63,091 nucleotides of DNA from UBA4417 sp031550085 (GTDB taxonomy: Bacteria > Bacteroidota > Bacteroidia > Bacteroidales > UBA4417). This document shows, piece by piece, positions 49,401 to 55,718 of this stretch. The stretch spans positions 1-63,091 of the forward strand of contig JAVBOY010000052.1 in NCBI GenBank assembly GCA_031550085.1, given 5' to 3'. Position numbers and translations under genes: made by a program. Each line of letters begins with the position of its first letter. Position 1 is the first letter of the stretch. The notes under the pieces were generated by a model, which saw nothing but the letters and a program-made list of their open reading frames with translations, did no database searches and had not been told where the DNA came from.

Positions 49401-49810
49401 GAAGAATAAGGTGATACCGCGTCTGAAGTCGAGCTAACTGTAATTGTAGATCCAATCTTTACTGAATTCACATATACCTCAATACTTCTTGCTCCATTAC
49501 CTGTAAATGCTCTCACATAATTAAACGATAGCGTTCCCATCCCTCCTGTGTAAGTGGGAGAAGTCACTGTACCGGTGGTATTCGTACAAATTGCCTTACC
49601 ATTTAGAGTTTGATCTGTTCTAGCTGATGTGGCAGTCCATACAACATTATCGGTACCTGTCCAACTACGAGCAGAATAAGTTGTGGAATTCGCTGTAGGG
49701 ATGTTAGAAAAATCTTCTGTTCCCTGCCCCCAAGAGGTTGTTGCAGCTAAAAAAAACAGCGCGCACAAAGCGAACGTTTTTAAGAATCTTACATGTAAAT
49801 GTTCTTTCAT
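37427..49810 (-). CDS. Giant T9SS-exported modular surface protein (adhesin-like)
   Basis: 4127 residues with a signal peptide (LFFLAATTSWGQG). Modules I count: about 15 ASH/choice-of-anchor-D-like repeats of about 100 residues (PTLTVSPLALPFGNVNTG ... VVDLSGTG), three fibronectin-III-like domains (two with inserted beta-sandwiches), five Ig-like repeats with conserved cysteines in the middle (about residues 1055-1500), four divergent InlB-type repeats (TITATAGTNGSITPSGAV), one Listeria-Bacteroides repeat, two near-identical LamG-like domains, one PKD domain and a carbohydrate-binding-like jelly roll. The last 75 residues are a T9SS type A sorting domain (VKVYPNPVSDRL ... GVYFLSIDKKRVKIVKQ). 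No enzyme domain is seen. It is expected at the cell surface; binding or scaffold role is inferred. Reading frame is unbroken. Confidence 0.93.
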   Translation of the reverse strand: MKEHLHVRFLKTFALCALFFLAATTSWGQGTEDFSNIPTANSTTYSARSWTGTDNVVWTATSARTDQTLNGKAICTNTTGTVTSPTYTGGMGTLSFNYVRAFTGNGARSIEVYVNSVKIGSTITVSSTSDAVSPYSSPINVSGNVVLELRTSGAQIKIDDISWTAYSPSACDAPTAPTNATLTPNSAAVSWTAPAAGAVTYTVQYKKNADATWTDIAGISATNTTISSLQPATLYNWRVKTVCASGESSYVNGTNFTTGAAVPTLNVSPVEIKFGNVVQGTTSAAQTLTVSGSYLTGNITYKRVGDADTNAFTITRTSWSATTGGVLSITFSPTAIRQYDIFLVFHTPGTGSDSYISLGGKGITSDPSLTVSTSGWNFGNATVGGTPVTKDFTVTGANLTADINYSSITGANPGDFSVTPLAGWNDRTGGSLRVTFTPGGAGLRDATLNITSGVLSKTIYLQGTGILPSLTVNPLSLPFGDVNTGSTSAAQTVTVSGTNLTGVITYVKSGTGAAAFTVTESTWTAASGGALSVTYSPTAAGLQNAILTISSPGATDKVVNLSGTGIASPPSLTVSPLALPFGNINMGSTSAAQTVTISGTDLTGTITYVKSGADESAFTVAETSWNTATGGTLSVTYSPTAAGAQNAILTISTPGATDKVVDLSGTGVLSAPTGLTPSLATTTSFMLNWPIVAGATGYEVDVYTKVAGSPVTETEPFTTASPYTTLTGWSTNSTSTNSTSTNYGAAAPSLRLQNVGKQVETRVYDGVINSISYLVRAQTAGNLSIEGKTTSWISIATDAITTTKGTKSHNALEAQGYQQVRITNVTGDHYIDDIAITYSPFTPSYVLGYQARSVATNSLLVSGLSPNTQYYFVVRAVGNAQTSANSAEGTVTTLPLTHTITASAGTNGSITPSGAVTVADGADQTFAITANSGYVIDEVLVDGANNAAAVASGSYNFTDVTGNHTIEANFVACTPPSVTISGNATVCAASTGLIYSIAQTTGTFVWTVPTGATITAGNNTNSITVDLGTATSENIGITYTDANGCSNTATLPLTINNNLTPGVSISTPNTTVCIGASVTFTAAPTNGGTTPAYQWKVNGADAGTDATYSYTPLNNDAVTCVMTSNEACVTSSTATSNTITMTVNPVLTPAVSISTPSTSICSGSSATFTATPAHGGTTPTYQWKVNGADVGTGITYSYTPADNDEVTCEMTSDETCVSSATATSNTITMSVNSSLTPSVSISTPNTTVCAGTSVTFTAAPTNGGNAPTYQWKVNGTDAGTGVTYSYTPADNDEVTCEMTSDEACASVSVVTSNSISMIVNPTVTPGVSISTPNSTVCAGTSVTFTAMPANGGTTPTYQWKINSANVGVGASHACVPVSNDIVTCEMTVSSEVCASSSVVTSNDITMTINPTVNPSIVISANPGHTVTQGTTVTYSAVLAHEGSNPAYQWKVNDNNVGTDATYSYVPQHGDEVTCVLTSDANCVSSAVVTSNAITMTVNIPSLTVSPLTLPFGNINIGSTSAAQTVTISGTDLTGTITYLKSGADEAAFAITESTWNAATGGTLSVIYSPTAAGVQNAILTISTPGGTDKVVDLSGTGTLAPPVATAGTTITSTGFTANWNAVTGASEYVLNVYEKGLAPNLLTNPGFESGDLTGWSFESGMNEEASTTQVHTGTYSLYASVIATRKITQTITVATGVEHSLVFWYYLDPSATGNGFRVWTTTGATIQLPTATTYFNTKGSWQKVETTFTPTGNSLTFELRLYNGCKIYLDDFEIRNLNDGGSVPIAGSPFTVAGTSKNVTGLISGNTYYYTVKAKDGSVLSAASNEIPVTLLTASHIITATAGINGSITPSGAVTVADGADQTFAITANSGYVIDAVLVDGTNNAAAVASGTYTFTNVTGNHTIEASFTVAPTPTLAVSPLALPFGNVSTGSTSVAQTVTISGTDLTGNITYVKSGTDEAAFAITETSWDAATGGTLSVTYSPTATGAHSAIITVSSTGAVDKVIELTGTGTTPTTPTLVVNPLTLPFGNVTTGVASAAQTVTISGVNLTDNISYVKSGTGEAAFTITETSWATATGGTLSVTFSPATAGAHSAILTVSSPGATDKVVDLSGTGLAPAYTVTFDAGTGSCATPSLTEASSGAGVVLPLAVPSILCTSEGYLFAGWAETSIVETTIAPALHLAGTTYMPLTNGTLHAVYAKTETTGSSNEFTLASTLADGDYVLGALIGTAGTDNDIAAMNATVSGGWGKYTITTPAGSTLSMTDAAHVWQLTTSGTGFTLKNKSTNEYLVLSGTGSGSVSLSTTPTIIYASVVNSAQGTFEVHESSSATPSSGNQMACNLASGFGYRAYAERAHQTTAGGISTQIRFFKKSTTSTTLYNSNPICLPPHTITATAGTNGSITPSGAVTVADGADQTFAITANSGYVIDEVLIDGTNNAAAVASGSYTFTNVTENHAIEASFTAAPTPTLVVNPLTLPFGNVTTGTTSAAQTVTISGTNLTGNITYVKSGTDAAAFTITEPSWNAATGGTLSVTYSPTATGAHSAIITVSSAGAVDKVIDLTGTGTTPTTPTLVVNPLTLPFGNVTTGAASTAQTVTISGVNLTDNISYVKSGTGEAAFTITEPSWSAATGGTLSVTFLPTTAGAHSAIITVSSPGATDKVIDLTGTGTTPTLTVTPLTLPFGNVNTGTASAAQTVTISGTDLTGSITYVKSGTDEAAFTVNESSWSATAGGTLSVTFLPATAGVHNAILTISSPGATDKVVDLSGTGVAESDFVWGDSFAYTAGTLLTANGWTAHSGAGTNPVTVASGSLSYLDYEPSNTGNKVTLTTSGEDVNHSFPGNVTTGTLYAAFMVNLSAAQNAGDYFAHFMGQSTSTFLGKVFAKSVSGGYQIGIAKANNADVVYASPVLTLGADHLIVMKYEVVSGATNDVASVFIDPVVGSPEPAAADATNNTGTDPTYLAGFALRQGTASSAPSLSFDGVRVAKTWSEAVKYQQSTIPTLAVSPLALPFGDVNTGSTSAAQTVTISGTNLTGNITYVKSGTDATSFIITEASWNAATGGTLSVTFVPATTGVKTAVITISSPDAADKVVTLTGTGISAGSPVLTVSPLALPFGDVNTGTSSIAQTVTISGTNLTGNITYVKSGTDAGLFAITEASWSAATGGTLSVTYSPTATGTHSAIITVSSPGATDKVIDLTGTGTTPTLIVNPLTLPFGNVNTGTVSAAQTVTISGTNLTGSIAYVKSGTDEAAFAISEASWSATAGGTLSVTYSPLTAGNHSAILTISSPGAVDKVVDLTGTGIVESDFIWADSFEYTAGTLLTANGWAAHSGAGTNPVTVASGSLSYLNYFPSNTGNKVTLTTSGEDVNHPFPGSVTTGMVYAAFMVNLSAAQNAGDYFAHFMGQSTSTFLGKIYTKSVSGGYQVGVTKVNNADVVYAPPVLTFGDDHLIVLKYEIVSGATNDVASIFIDPVVGSPEPAAADATNNTGTDPTYLAGFALRQGTASSAPTLSFDGVRVAKTWNEAVKYQSPTTPTIVATPSSINFGLVDVAATSPAQTLTISGNNLTDNITYVKSGTDEAAFTILETSWNAATGGTLSVRFSPEAVGAHSAIITLSSPGADNKIVNLSGTGKSTTLPPVADFVASQTQVFVGESVTFTDLSTENPTSWDWVFTGGTPETSGVQNPVITYNTAGTYAVSLTATNPYGTDTETKDHYIVVTESTPNIICNESFEYWTNGKPDCWFGSKTSFAGEAVKQHSVAAHTGTYSCQLIDSTSTHKRFTTQALGVEAGQTYSITFWVRGHGEIRTGLFDERATGSGYATYNDYIIVNSTTWTQHSQTVTVENTSGLAEFIFSVRNTVSAANHLQLDDVSIRLIAATQPTLAVNPTALDFNSVLIPNPSTKTLSVSGFSLTDNITYVKSGTDEAAFTILETTWSAATGGTLSVTFTPTEVRSYQAEITFSSPGATDKTVLLTGTGTATTHTIHATAGPNGTISPNGDVVVNEGGNQTFTMVPDAGYKVLDVLVDQVSVGAITSYTFENVTGDHTISVTFELIDGIDYVYNQVKVYPNPVSDRLTIETSNLKMKEVQLFDLAGRLLYENRNVNATYLQLDLSAYAKGVYFLSIDKKRVKIVKQ
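39240..39905 (-). repeat. LamG-like cassette, second copy in the protein
   Basis: This stretch and 40842-41510 encode domains about 90 percent identical by eye (SDFIWADSFEYTAGTLLTAN versus SDFVWGDSFAYTAGTLLTAN), each followed by ASH repeats. They are direct repeats about 1.6 kb apart, and the DNA is nearly identical over long runs. Confidence 0.85.
40842..41510 (-). repeat. LamG-like cassette, first copy in the protein
   Basis: Partner of the cassette at 39240-39905. Recombination between the two would remove or add about 1.6 kb, close to 535 codons, changing protein length. Confidence 0.85.
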
Positions 49811-49875
49811 AATGTATTGTTTTTTATATTTTTAATTTCAAAATCTCAAAAAAAGAAAGAGGCTATTACTCAAGA

Positions 49876-49883
49876 CAAATGTA
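49876..49883 (-). promoter_or_regulatory. -7 box of the giant surface protein gene
   Basis: On the minus strand TACATTTG fits TAnnTTTG, giving a leader of about 60 bases. The palindrome at 49894-49906 lies directly upstream and could bind a regulator. Confidence 0.5.
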
Positions 49884-50342
49884 TTTTTTTTTAGGGTTGG
49901 TAACCCCGTTTCCGGAAAGTTTTTTTATTTGTGTTTCCATTTAAAAATCAAACGATTAGCAGCATATTTTTTGAAGCCAGGCCAAATTGTTGATAACTTT
50001 TCAGAACGAACGAAACTATTTCTCATCCCTCAATATCATAAAAACGAATCCATTTGTAAAATTTAGAACTATTTACCCCGAAGCAAAACTAAAGCCGGAA
50101 GGTTACGTTCGCATAAAAAAAATATTACAATTGAAAATCCCAGATACTTATCTCAACATCTATAAAATAACGCTCCATTTACAAGCCATATAAAAAACCA
50201 AATGCAAAACAGCCGGTTTCAGAATTCGATTACAGCCGGTTAAATCCTGATGATACAATTATCTCTTAACATTATGTTTACAAATATTGCTTCCCGATTC
50301 TTAAAAATCTTTGCAAAAAATGGGTCAGAAATAAAATAACCG

Positions 50343-50350
50343 TATTTTTG
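50343..50350 (+). promoter_or_regulatory. -7 box of the fused flavoprotein gene
   Basis: TATTTTTG fits TAnnTTTG, 45 bases before ATG 50396. Confidence 0.5.
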
Positions 50351-50395
50351 CTAACCTCAAAAATGGATCCATTTTCATAAAGCATTTAAAAACAG

Positions 50396-53300
50396 ATGTA
50401 TAAAATCGAAAAACATCCCATCCTCGACATTCCCCACGAAGATTACATCGAATTTCAATTTAACGGAAAATCCATCAAAGGTCAGCGTGGTTTAACCATT
50501 GCTGCCGCCATGCATCAAAACGGGTTTCCGGTGCACAGCCACAGTTTGGATCATCGCCAACGCAGCCTGGAATGCGGCATTGGCAAATGCGGAGCTTGTG
50601 AAATGCTGGTCGACGGAAAAATCAGCCGTATCTGTATTACCAAGGTGGACGGGATTAAGAAAGTGGAAGCCATTCCTTCGGATTATTTGCCTCAAAACGG
50701 GACCATTGACACCCAAACCGCTTTAAACGTATACCGGACCACCGTAGCTATTATCGGTTCAGGTCCTGCCGGACTGGCCGTCCGCGAAGAATTGAATAAA
50801 AACCGGATTCCGAACCTGATCATTGACAACAACGATAAAATCGGCGGACAGTTTTTAATGCAAACCCACCAGTTTTTCTTCTTTGAAAAAGAAAAGAAAT
50901 TCGGCGGCATGCGCGGATTTGATATCGCCAAAACCCTTGCCGGCGAAAGCATGGAGGGTATTTTACTCAATTCCACTGTTTGGGATATCTTGGAGGGCAA
51001 CCGCCTGGCCATTAAAAATACGCTTACCGAAGAGATTTTTTATGTCGATGCCCAGCATTTGGTCATTGCCACCGGAGCCGTTCCGTTTATGCCCGCTTTT
51101 AAAAACGACGATGTACCCGGAGTTTATACGGCGGCTGTCGTCCAAAAAATGATGAACAACGAGTTTACGCTTTTGGGTAAAAAAATCTTGACCGTAGGTG
51201 CCGGAAACATCGGTTACCTCACTTCGTACCAGGCCATGCAAGCCGGAGCCACCGTAAAAGCCATTATCGAAGCTCAAAACAAAGAGGGCGGCTTTCCGGT
51301 GCAAGCCAACCGCGTACGCCGCTTGGGCATCCCCATCATGACCTCTCATATATTGCTCGAAGCCATCCCGAATAAGGACAAAACCGGTGTTGTGGGCGCA
51401 GTGATCGCCGAATGCGAAAACTTCAAACCCATTCCCGGAACCGAGAAAATCATCGACGACATTGACACCATCAATATCTGCACGGGTTTGATGCCCGACA
51501 ATCAATTGCTGATCAAAGGCCAGGAACTTTTCGGGCGCAACTGCCACGGCGTGGGCGATGCCATCCGCATCGGCGAAGGTACCAGCGCCGTATTACGCGG
51601 CAAGCAATGTGCTTACGAAATCATGCAAGTGCTTAACGCCCGTTTTTCGTACGATGATTATTTGGCTGTATCAAAAGAATACATCGATTCGCAACAGCAT
51701 CCCACACGGATTCTCGAAAATCCGCACCGTCCCGAAAAACAACGTATGGACGACCGGGGCTTTGTTCAAATAGATTGCTTGTACGGTTTTGCCTGCAATC
51801 CCTGCCAATTCGCCTGCAAATACGGCGCCATCACCAAATCGTCGACCAGCACTGTTCCAAAAATTGATTACGATAAATGCATCGGTTGCATGGATTGCGT
51901 GTACCAATGCCCGGGATTGGCCATATTCGGTTACAACCTGCCCAAAGGCTGGCTGTTTTTGCCCATCGAATACGAAGCACACGAAGGAGCCGAAGTATTT
52001 CTGGTGGATAACAACGGCAAAAAACGGGGCGAAGGGATTATTGAAAAAATCCTTACAAAACCGAACAAAACCAATGTGGCCCGGGTAAAATCGCTGAATG
52101 TGGAAGGCGAAGCCTTGCTCGAAGTACGCGGATTTATTGTGAAAGAGAATTATCCCGAAACCTTGCAATTCAAGCCATACCAGGAAGATCCGGAAGCAAA
52201 AACCTATGTTTGTCATTGCGACGATGTAGACGAGCAGCATTTGCTGGATTGCATCGGCAGCCGGAAATTTATTTCGGTCGACGAACTGAAACATATTTCA
52301 CGTTTGGGAATGGGACCTTGCCGTGGGAAACGCTGTATTCCACGCGCCAAACAATTTTTGCGTTCGCAGGGAGTTGAAGTAACCGGCGATGCAACACCCC
52401 GCGGCCCTTTGTCCAATCAGTTGACTTTGGGCGAATTGTATCCCAAAGCCGTTCATGAAAAAATTATTTTACCCACGCCCACCCACCGGATTGAAACGGT
52501 AAAAGCTTTTGTTGCCGGAGGCGGCATGGCAGGCACGTCCCTGTTCCGTTATTTGGCGGAAGCCGGTTACCAGCCCGTGATGGCAAACGACGAACGGGGC
52601 GCTTCGTGGCGCAACATTGCCGGCGGACGCCCGGCATTCAGCGTGCCCGAATTGTCGGACATTGCCACACACAACCTGGAACTCTTCAAAAAGCTGGAGG
52701 AAGATTTTTCGATCGATTTCAAACCCACCCGGTATGTGAGTTTTGCACACGATGAAGCGACTTACAACGATTTGGACGCTTCGCGGGCCTGGTCGAATGC
52801 ATCCATGGTGGATGCCAAAGATTTCCAGAAAGAAATTTCCCCTTATTTTAACCCCAATTTAAAAACCTATCGTTCGGCCCTGATTACGAACGACTGCTGG
52901 CAGGCCACTCCCGGCAAAACAATCGATGCTTTGCGTAAAATCGGACAAGCCAAAGGAGGAATGGTTTTGGAAAATTCGCGGGTAGTGGATGTGGAAAAAT
53001 CAGGCAACGAATACCGCATTTTGGTTTATACCCACCAAAAGGAATATATAGAATATCGTACCGAATTATTTATCAACGCATTGGGGAATGAGGCGGGTAT
53101 TTTTGCCAAAAAAGTAGGCATCGAAACCGGCTTGTACCCGGTGAAACACCAGGCATTTATCACGCGCCGCCTGCCTTTACTAGGGAAAGACGGTGATGCG
53201 CTGGACATGCTGATCGACCGCCGCAGATACAAGGGCTTCTCTGCTATTTACGGCCAGCAACTAGCCGAAACCGGGCAAATTATCGGCTGCGCCTCGCCTG

Positions 53301-53623
53301 CCATCGATGCATTGGAAACGGCTAAAAATCAAAAGTTCAATTCACAGGATTTTTTGGAAATCGTTTCCGAAACTTTTGTCAACTGGCTGCCACAACTCTC
53401 CAATGTCGGCTTCCAAGCCGTTTGGTCGGGCTATTATTTGGAACCCCGATATATCATCGACCCGGAATTGGGCTTGTTTATCGGCATGCGCGGGCATGGT
53501 TTTATGCTTAGCCAATACATTGCCAAATTGTATGTGGATGCACTCTGTGGGAAACCGGTTCCCGGCTATTTCCACCAGTTGCGCCTTTCGGGCAAAGGGA
53601 TCAGCGAAACAGCATTTAAATAA
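50396..53623 (+). CDS. Fused iron-sulfur flavoprotein dehydrogenase (HcnA-HcnB-HcnC / sarcosine-oxidase-like in one chain)
   Basis: 1075 residues. Order: 2Fe-2S domain (Cys60, 65, 68, 80; spacing C-x4-C-x2-C-x11-C); NAD(P)/FAD disulfide-oxidoreductase fold with GSGPAG at 121-126 and a second dinucleotide motif (VGAGNIGYL) near 265; two cysteine clusters near 460-475 (CLYGFACNPC) and 494-505 (CIGCMDCVYQCPG) of the 4Fe-4S ferredoxin type; a BFD-like 2Fe-2S domain near 604-655 (CHC ... CRGKRC); and a DAO-type FAD oxidase at about 700-1075 (VAGGGMAGTSLFRYL). In other bacteria these parts are separate subunits of opine, hydroxyproline, glycine (cyanide-forming) or sarcosine oxidases. It most likely oxidises an amino acid or N-alkyl amino acid; the substrate cannot be told. 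No signal peptide. Confidence 0.85.
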   Translation: MYKIEKHPILDIPHEDYIEFQFNGKSIKGQRGLTIAAAMHQNGFPVHSHSLDHRQRSLECGIGKCGACEMLVDGKISRICITKVDGIKKVEAIPSDYLPQNGTIDTQTALNVYRTTVAIIGSGPAGLAVREELNKNRIPNLIIDNNDKIGGQFLMQTHQFFFFEKEKKFGGMRGFDIAKTLAGESMEGILLNSTVWDILEGNRLAIKNTLTEEIFYVDAQHLVIATGAVPFMPAFKNDDVPGVYTAAVVQKMMNNEFTLLGKKILTVGAGNIGYLTSYQAMQAGATVKAIIEAQNKEGGFPVQANRVRRLGIPIMTSHILLEAIPNKDKTGVVGAVIAECENFKPIPGTEKIIDDIDTINICTGLMPDNQLLIKGQELFGRNCHGVGDAIRIGEGTSAVLRGKQCAYEIMQVLNARFSYDDYLAVSKEYIDSQQHPTRILENPHRPEKQRMDDRGFVQIDCLYGFACNPCQFACKYGAITKSSTSTVPKIDYDKCIGCMDCVYQCPGLAIFGYNLPKGWLFLPIEYEAHEGAEVFLVDNNGKKRGEGIIEKILTKPNKTNVARVKSLNVEGEALLEVRGFIVKENYPETLQFKPYQEDPEAKTYVCHCDDVDEQHLLDCIGSRKFISVDELKHISRLGMGPCRGKRCIPRAKQFLRSQGVEVTGDATPRGPLSNQLTLGELYPKAVHEKIILPTPTHRIETVKAFVAGGGMAGTSLFRYLAEAGYQPVMANDERGASWRNIAGGRPAFSVPELSDIATHNLELFKKLEEDFSIDFKPTRYVSFAHDEATYNDLDASRAWSNASMVDAKDFQKEISPYFNPNLKTYRSALITNDCWQATPGKTIDALRKIGQAKGGMVLENSRVVDVEKSGNEYRILVYTHQKEYIEYRTELFINALGNEAGIFAKKVGIETGLYPVKHQAFITRRLPLLGKDGDALDMLIDRRRYKGFSAIYGQQLAETGQIIGCASPAIDALETAKNQKFNSQDFLEIVSETFVNWLPQLSNVGFQAVWSGYYLEPRYIIDPELGLFIGMRGHGFMLSQYIAKLYVDALCGKPVPGYFHQLRLSGKGISETAFK

Positions 53624-53708
53624 ACGGCAAATCTACCAGTAGCACATTCATAAATCGATAAATCAAATAAAAACATAAAGCAATTGTTTTTTGGATAAAC
53701 AAAAAATC

Positions 53709-53716
53709 TATTTTTG
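53709..53716 (+). promoter_or_regulatory. -7 box of the CD225-like gene
   Basis: TATTTTTG fits TAnnTTTG and lies 25 bases before ATG 53742. It argues against a longer frame starting at TTG 53691, upstream of the box. Confidence 0.55.
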
Positions 53717-53741
53717 CCAAAAAAACAAAACAACAATTTTT

Positions 53742-54197
53742 ATGATACATTGTAATCGCTGCGGAGAACCCAATAACGACTATGCCCGTTTTTGTTCGAG
53801 GTGCGGAACCTCGCTGATTGCCAACGACTCCTCCGAACCGGCTTCACCCCAGCAGCCAGAGTCTCAGGGACAATCCAAAACACCGTCGTTGAATGAGATA
53901 CAACAAAAAATGTATGAACAACGCGCTCAAATGCCCGACACTTACCTTTGGCAATCCATTGTGGTTACCATTTTATGCTGTTTGCCGCTGGGTATCGGGG
54001 CGTTGATCAATTCCACGCAAGTCGAATCCCGTTTTATGCGCGGTGATATTGTGGGCGCCCAAAATGCCTCCCGCTACGCCAAAAACTTTTGCATTGCCTC
54101 GCTCGTCAGCGTGCTGGTCATTGCCGTGATCTATTGGATCTTGATTCTATTCGGAATTTTCGCCGGCGGATTCAATGAAATATTTAACCAGTATTAA
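53742..54197 (+). CDS. Zinc-ribbon and CD225/dispanin-like membrane protein
   Basis: 151 residues. A zinc ribbon opens the chain (CNRCG ... CSRCG, two C-x2-C knuckles), then a polar linker rich in S, P and Q (30-65), then the CD225-type pair of helices: LWQSIVVTILCCLPLGIGALINSTQVESRFMRGD followed by AQNASRYAKNFCIASLVSVLVIAVIYW. Bacterial members are of unknown function. It overlaps the DUF2752 gene by 23 bases, and this pairing recurs in Bacteroidota, so they may act together in the inner membrane. Confidence 0.87.
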   Translation: MIHCNRCGEPNNDYARFCSRCGTSLIANDSSEPASPQQPESQGQSKTPSLNEIQQKMYEQRAQMPDTYLWQSIVVTILCCLPLGIGALINSTQVESRFMRGDIVGAQNASRYAKNFCIASLVSVLVIAVIYWILILFGIFAGGFNEIFNQY

Positions 54198-54582
54198 TCT
54201 CAAGCGCGAAAACCTCTTCTGGGGCTTGGGAATCTTTACGGGAATTCTTTTGATCGTATTCTTTGTTTTCGATCCTGAGAAAAATTTGTTGTTTCCTCCC
54301 TGCCTTTTTCACAAACTAACCGGTTATCAATGCCCGGGTTGCGGTATTCAACGGGCCGTTCACCACCTGTTGCATTTCCGGCTGGGTCAGGCCTGCCATT
54401 ACAATGTGCTTGCCGTCGCGGCATTGCCGCTGATTGCACTCCTGATCTACCTCGAAAACTTGGGAGGGAAACGGCGTTTCACAAAACTACACCAACGGCT
54501 TACCAGCAGCCGCTTTTCAATCGTTGTATTAGGCCTCATCCTGGTGTATTGGGTTTTACGCAATATGTATTTGCCGCTTTAA
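54175..54582 (+). CDS. DUF2752 membrane protein
   Basis: 135 residues. Three hydrophobic helices (FTGILLIVFFVF, VLAVAALPLIALLIYL, SIVVLGLILVYWVL) and the family core LFPPCLFHKLTGYQCPGCGIQRAVHHLLHF with the CPxCG motif. Function unknown. The start overlaps the upstream coding end by 23 bases. Confidence 0.88.
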   Translation: MKYLTSINLKRENLFWGLGIFTGILLIVFFVFDPEKNLLFPPCLFHKLTGYQCPGCGIQRAVHHLLHFRLGQACHYNVLAVAALPLIALLIYLENLGGKRRFTKLHQRLTSSRFSIVVLGLILVYWVLRNMYLPL

Positions 54583-54716
54583 AAACAAGTTAAATCTGCG
54601 AAAAATAAGATACAATAAATTAAACACCTGCGGCTGAAAAAGCAACCTTCTTTCTAAAATTTTGTCATTACATAAATTGATGTTCTATTTTCTGAAATAA
54701 ACTAAAAACAAATCTT

Positions 54717-55601
54717 ATGAAAAAAACAAAACAATTCCTTTTGATGGCGCTAACCATTTGCGTCATTTTATCTTTAAACACAAGCTGTGGTGACAAAGGA
54801 AAATCTAAAAAACTGCTGCCATCCAAGATTACATTATCCTTCCATGAAGACCTCGAAACCTATACAGGAAGTTATGTAATTTCTTATGATGGAGACAAAC
54901 GGATTACCCAAATAGCATTCGATGACGATGGTATTTTATATGCTACTGGTACTTATTCTTACAACCCAGCTGGGCAATTAACAAAACAGGAAATGGCTTT
55001 TGCCGCATACCCGGAAGACAATTATGCTATGAATTATACTTATTCGGGAGATACAGTTCTTGTGTCCGGTTCTGAAACCGGAAGTTTCTACCGTCCTGAT
55101 ATCAAATATGTTTTGGATAAAAATGGCCGTCCAGTGAAAATTTATGAAGTCGATGAAGGAGAAGAACTTTTGCTTTACACTTGTACTTATGATTCGAAAG
55201 GGAATCTAGTAAAAGCTGTAGACCCGATGGGAGAGGAAATGACATTAAATTACGATGCAAAGAACGGTGTCTTTTCCAAAATCAATATGCCAACTTGGTT
55301 CTTTGTCTTTGAAGGCGCATTTGCGATCGATGATTTGGGGCTTTCCTTCAACCATGTAAATAATGCAATGAAATTAACCGTTCTGTATGATGGAGACCCT
55401 TACGGAACAGAAGAGTATGCAATTACGTATAAAGATGATTACCCCTCAAAAATAATGGCTACCAGCACTTGGGAAGATGAGCCGGTGAAAGGGAAAAAGG
55501 CCACCCATTTTTCAAGGAATCCCTTTCAAAAACGGAATGCTCCAAAGTCTGGCAATGATACATACACTTATCAGATTGATATCGAATACATTGAAAAATA
55601 A
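54717..55601 (+). CDS. Lipoprotein with repeated YD-like strands (DUF4595-like)
   Basis: 294 residues. Signal peptide with a loose lipobox (SLNTSC), so probably lipid-anchored in the periplasm or outer membrane. The body has repeated strand pairs: YVISYDGDKRITQIAFD, GTYSYNPAGQLTKQEM, YTCTYDSKGNLVKAVD. This resembles the RHS/YD-repeat-like folds grouped as DUF4595 in Bacteroidota. No enzyme motif seen. It has its own terminator directly after. Confidence 0.7.
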   Translation: MKKTKQFLLMALTICVILSLNTSCGDKGKSKKLLPSKITLSFHEDLETYTGSYVISYDGDKRITQIAFDDDGILYATGTYSYNPAGQLTKQEMAFAAYPEDNYAMNYTYSGDTVLVSGSETGSFYRPDIKYVLDKNGRPVKIYEVDEGEELLLYTCTYDSKGNLVKAVDPMGEEMTLNYDAKNGVFSKINMPTWFFVFEGAFAIDDLGLSFNHVNNAMKLTVLYDGDPYGTEEYAITYKDDYPSKIMATSTWEDEPVKGKKATHFSRNPFQKRNAPKSGNDTYTYQIDIEYIEK

Positions 55602-55619
55602 TTTATTCCGGATTTAGAT

Positions 55620-55651
55620 ACAAAAAACCGCTCTCGAAGCGGTTTTTTTGT
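55620..55651 (+). terminator. Rho-independent terminator after the lipoprotein gene
   Basis: AAAAAACCGCT-CTCGA-AGCGGTTTTTTT: a short G+C stem flanked by A and T runs, working in both directions. Confidence 0.9.
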
Positions 55652-55701
55652 ATTGTCCATTCAACGGCCGTTCTTCCGTTACAACTTTGTCCATTATCCA
55701 T

Positions 55702-55709
55702 TACCTTTG
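55702..55709 (+). promoter_or_regulatory. -7 box of the 750-residue unknown gene
   Basis: TACCTTTG fits TAnnTTTG, nine bases before ATG 55719, which supports that start over a TTG at 55653 upstream of the box. The leader would be only a few bases. Confidence 0.5.
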
Positions 55710-55718
55710 CACGCATCT

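Larger units (their letters stand above)
49811..50395. other. Divergent intergenic region between giant gene and flavoprotein gene
   Basis: No gene supported. It holds a minus-strand -7 box (49876-49883), a small palindrome GGGTTGGTAACCC at 49894-49906 just upstream of it, and the plus-strand -7 box at 50343-50350. A 68-codon frame at 49987-50193 begins with TTG, has no promoter and no recognisable motif, and is taken as chance. Confidence 0.6.

Noticed and set aside
49987..50193. 68-codon frame in the intergenic region
   Set aside because: It starts with TTG, has no promoter at a suitable distance and no family motif.
55620..55651. Riboswitch or attenuator ahead of the 750-residue unknown gene
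   Set aside because: It is a simple hairpin with a T run directly after the lipoprotein stop, and the next gene's promoter lies beyond it.
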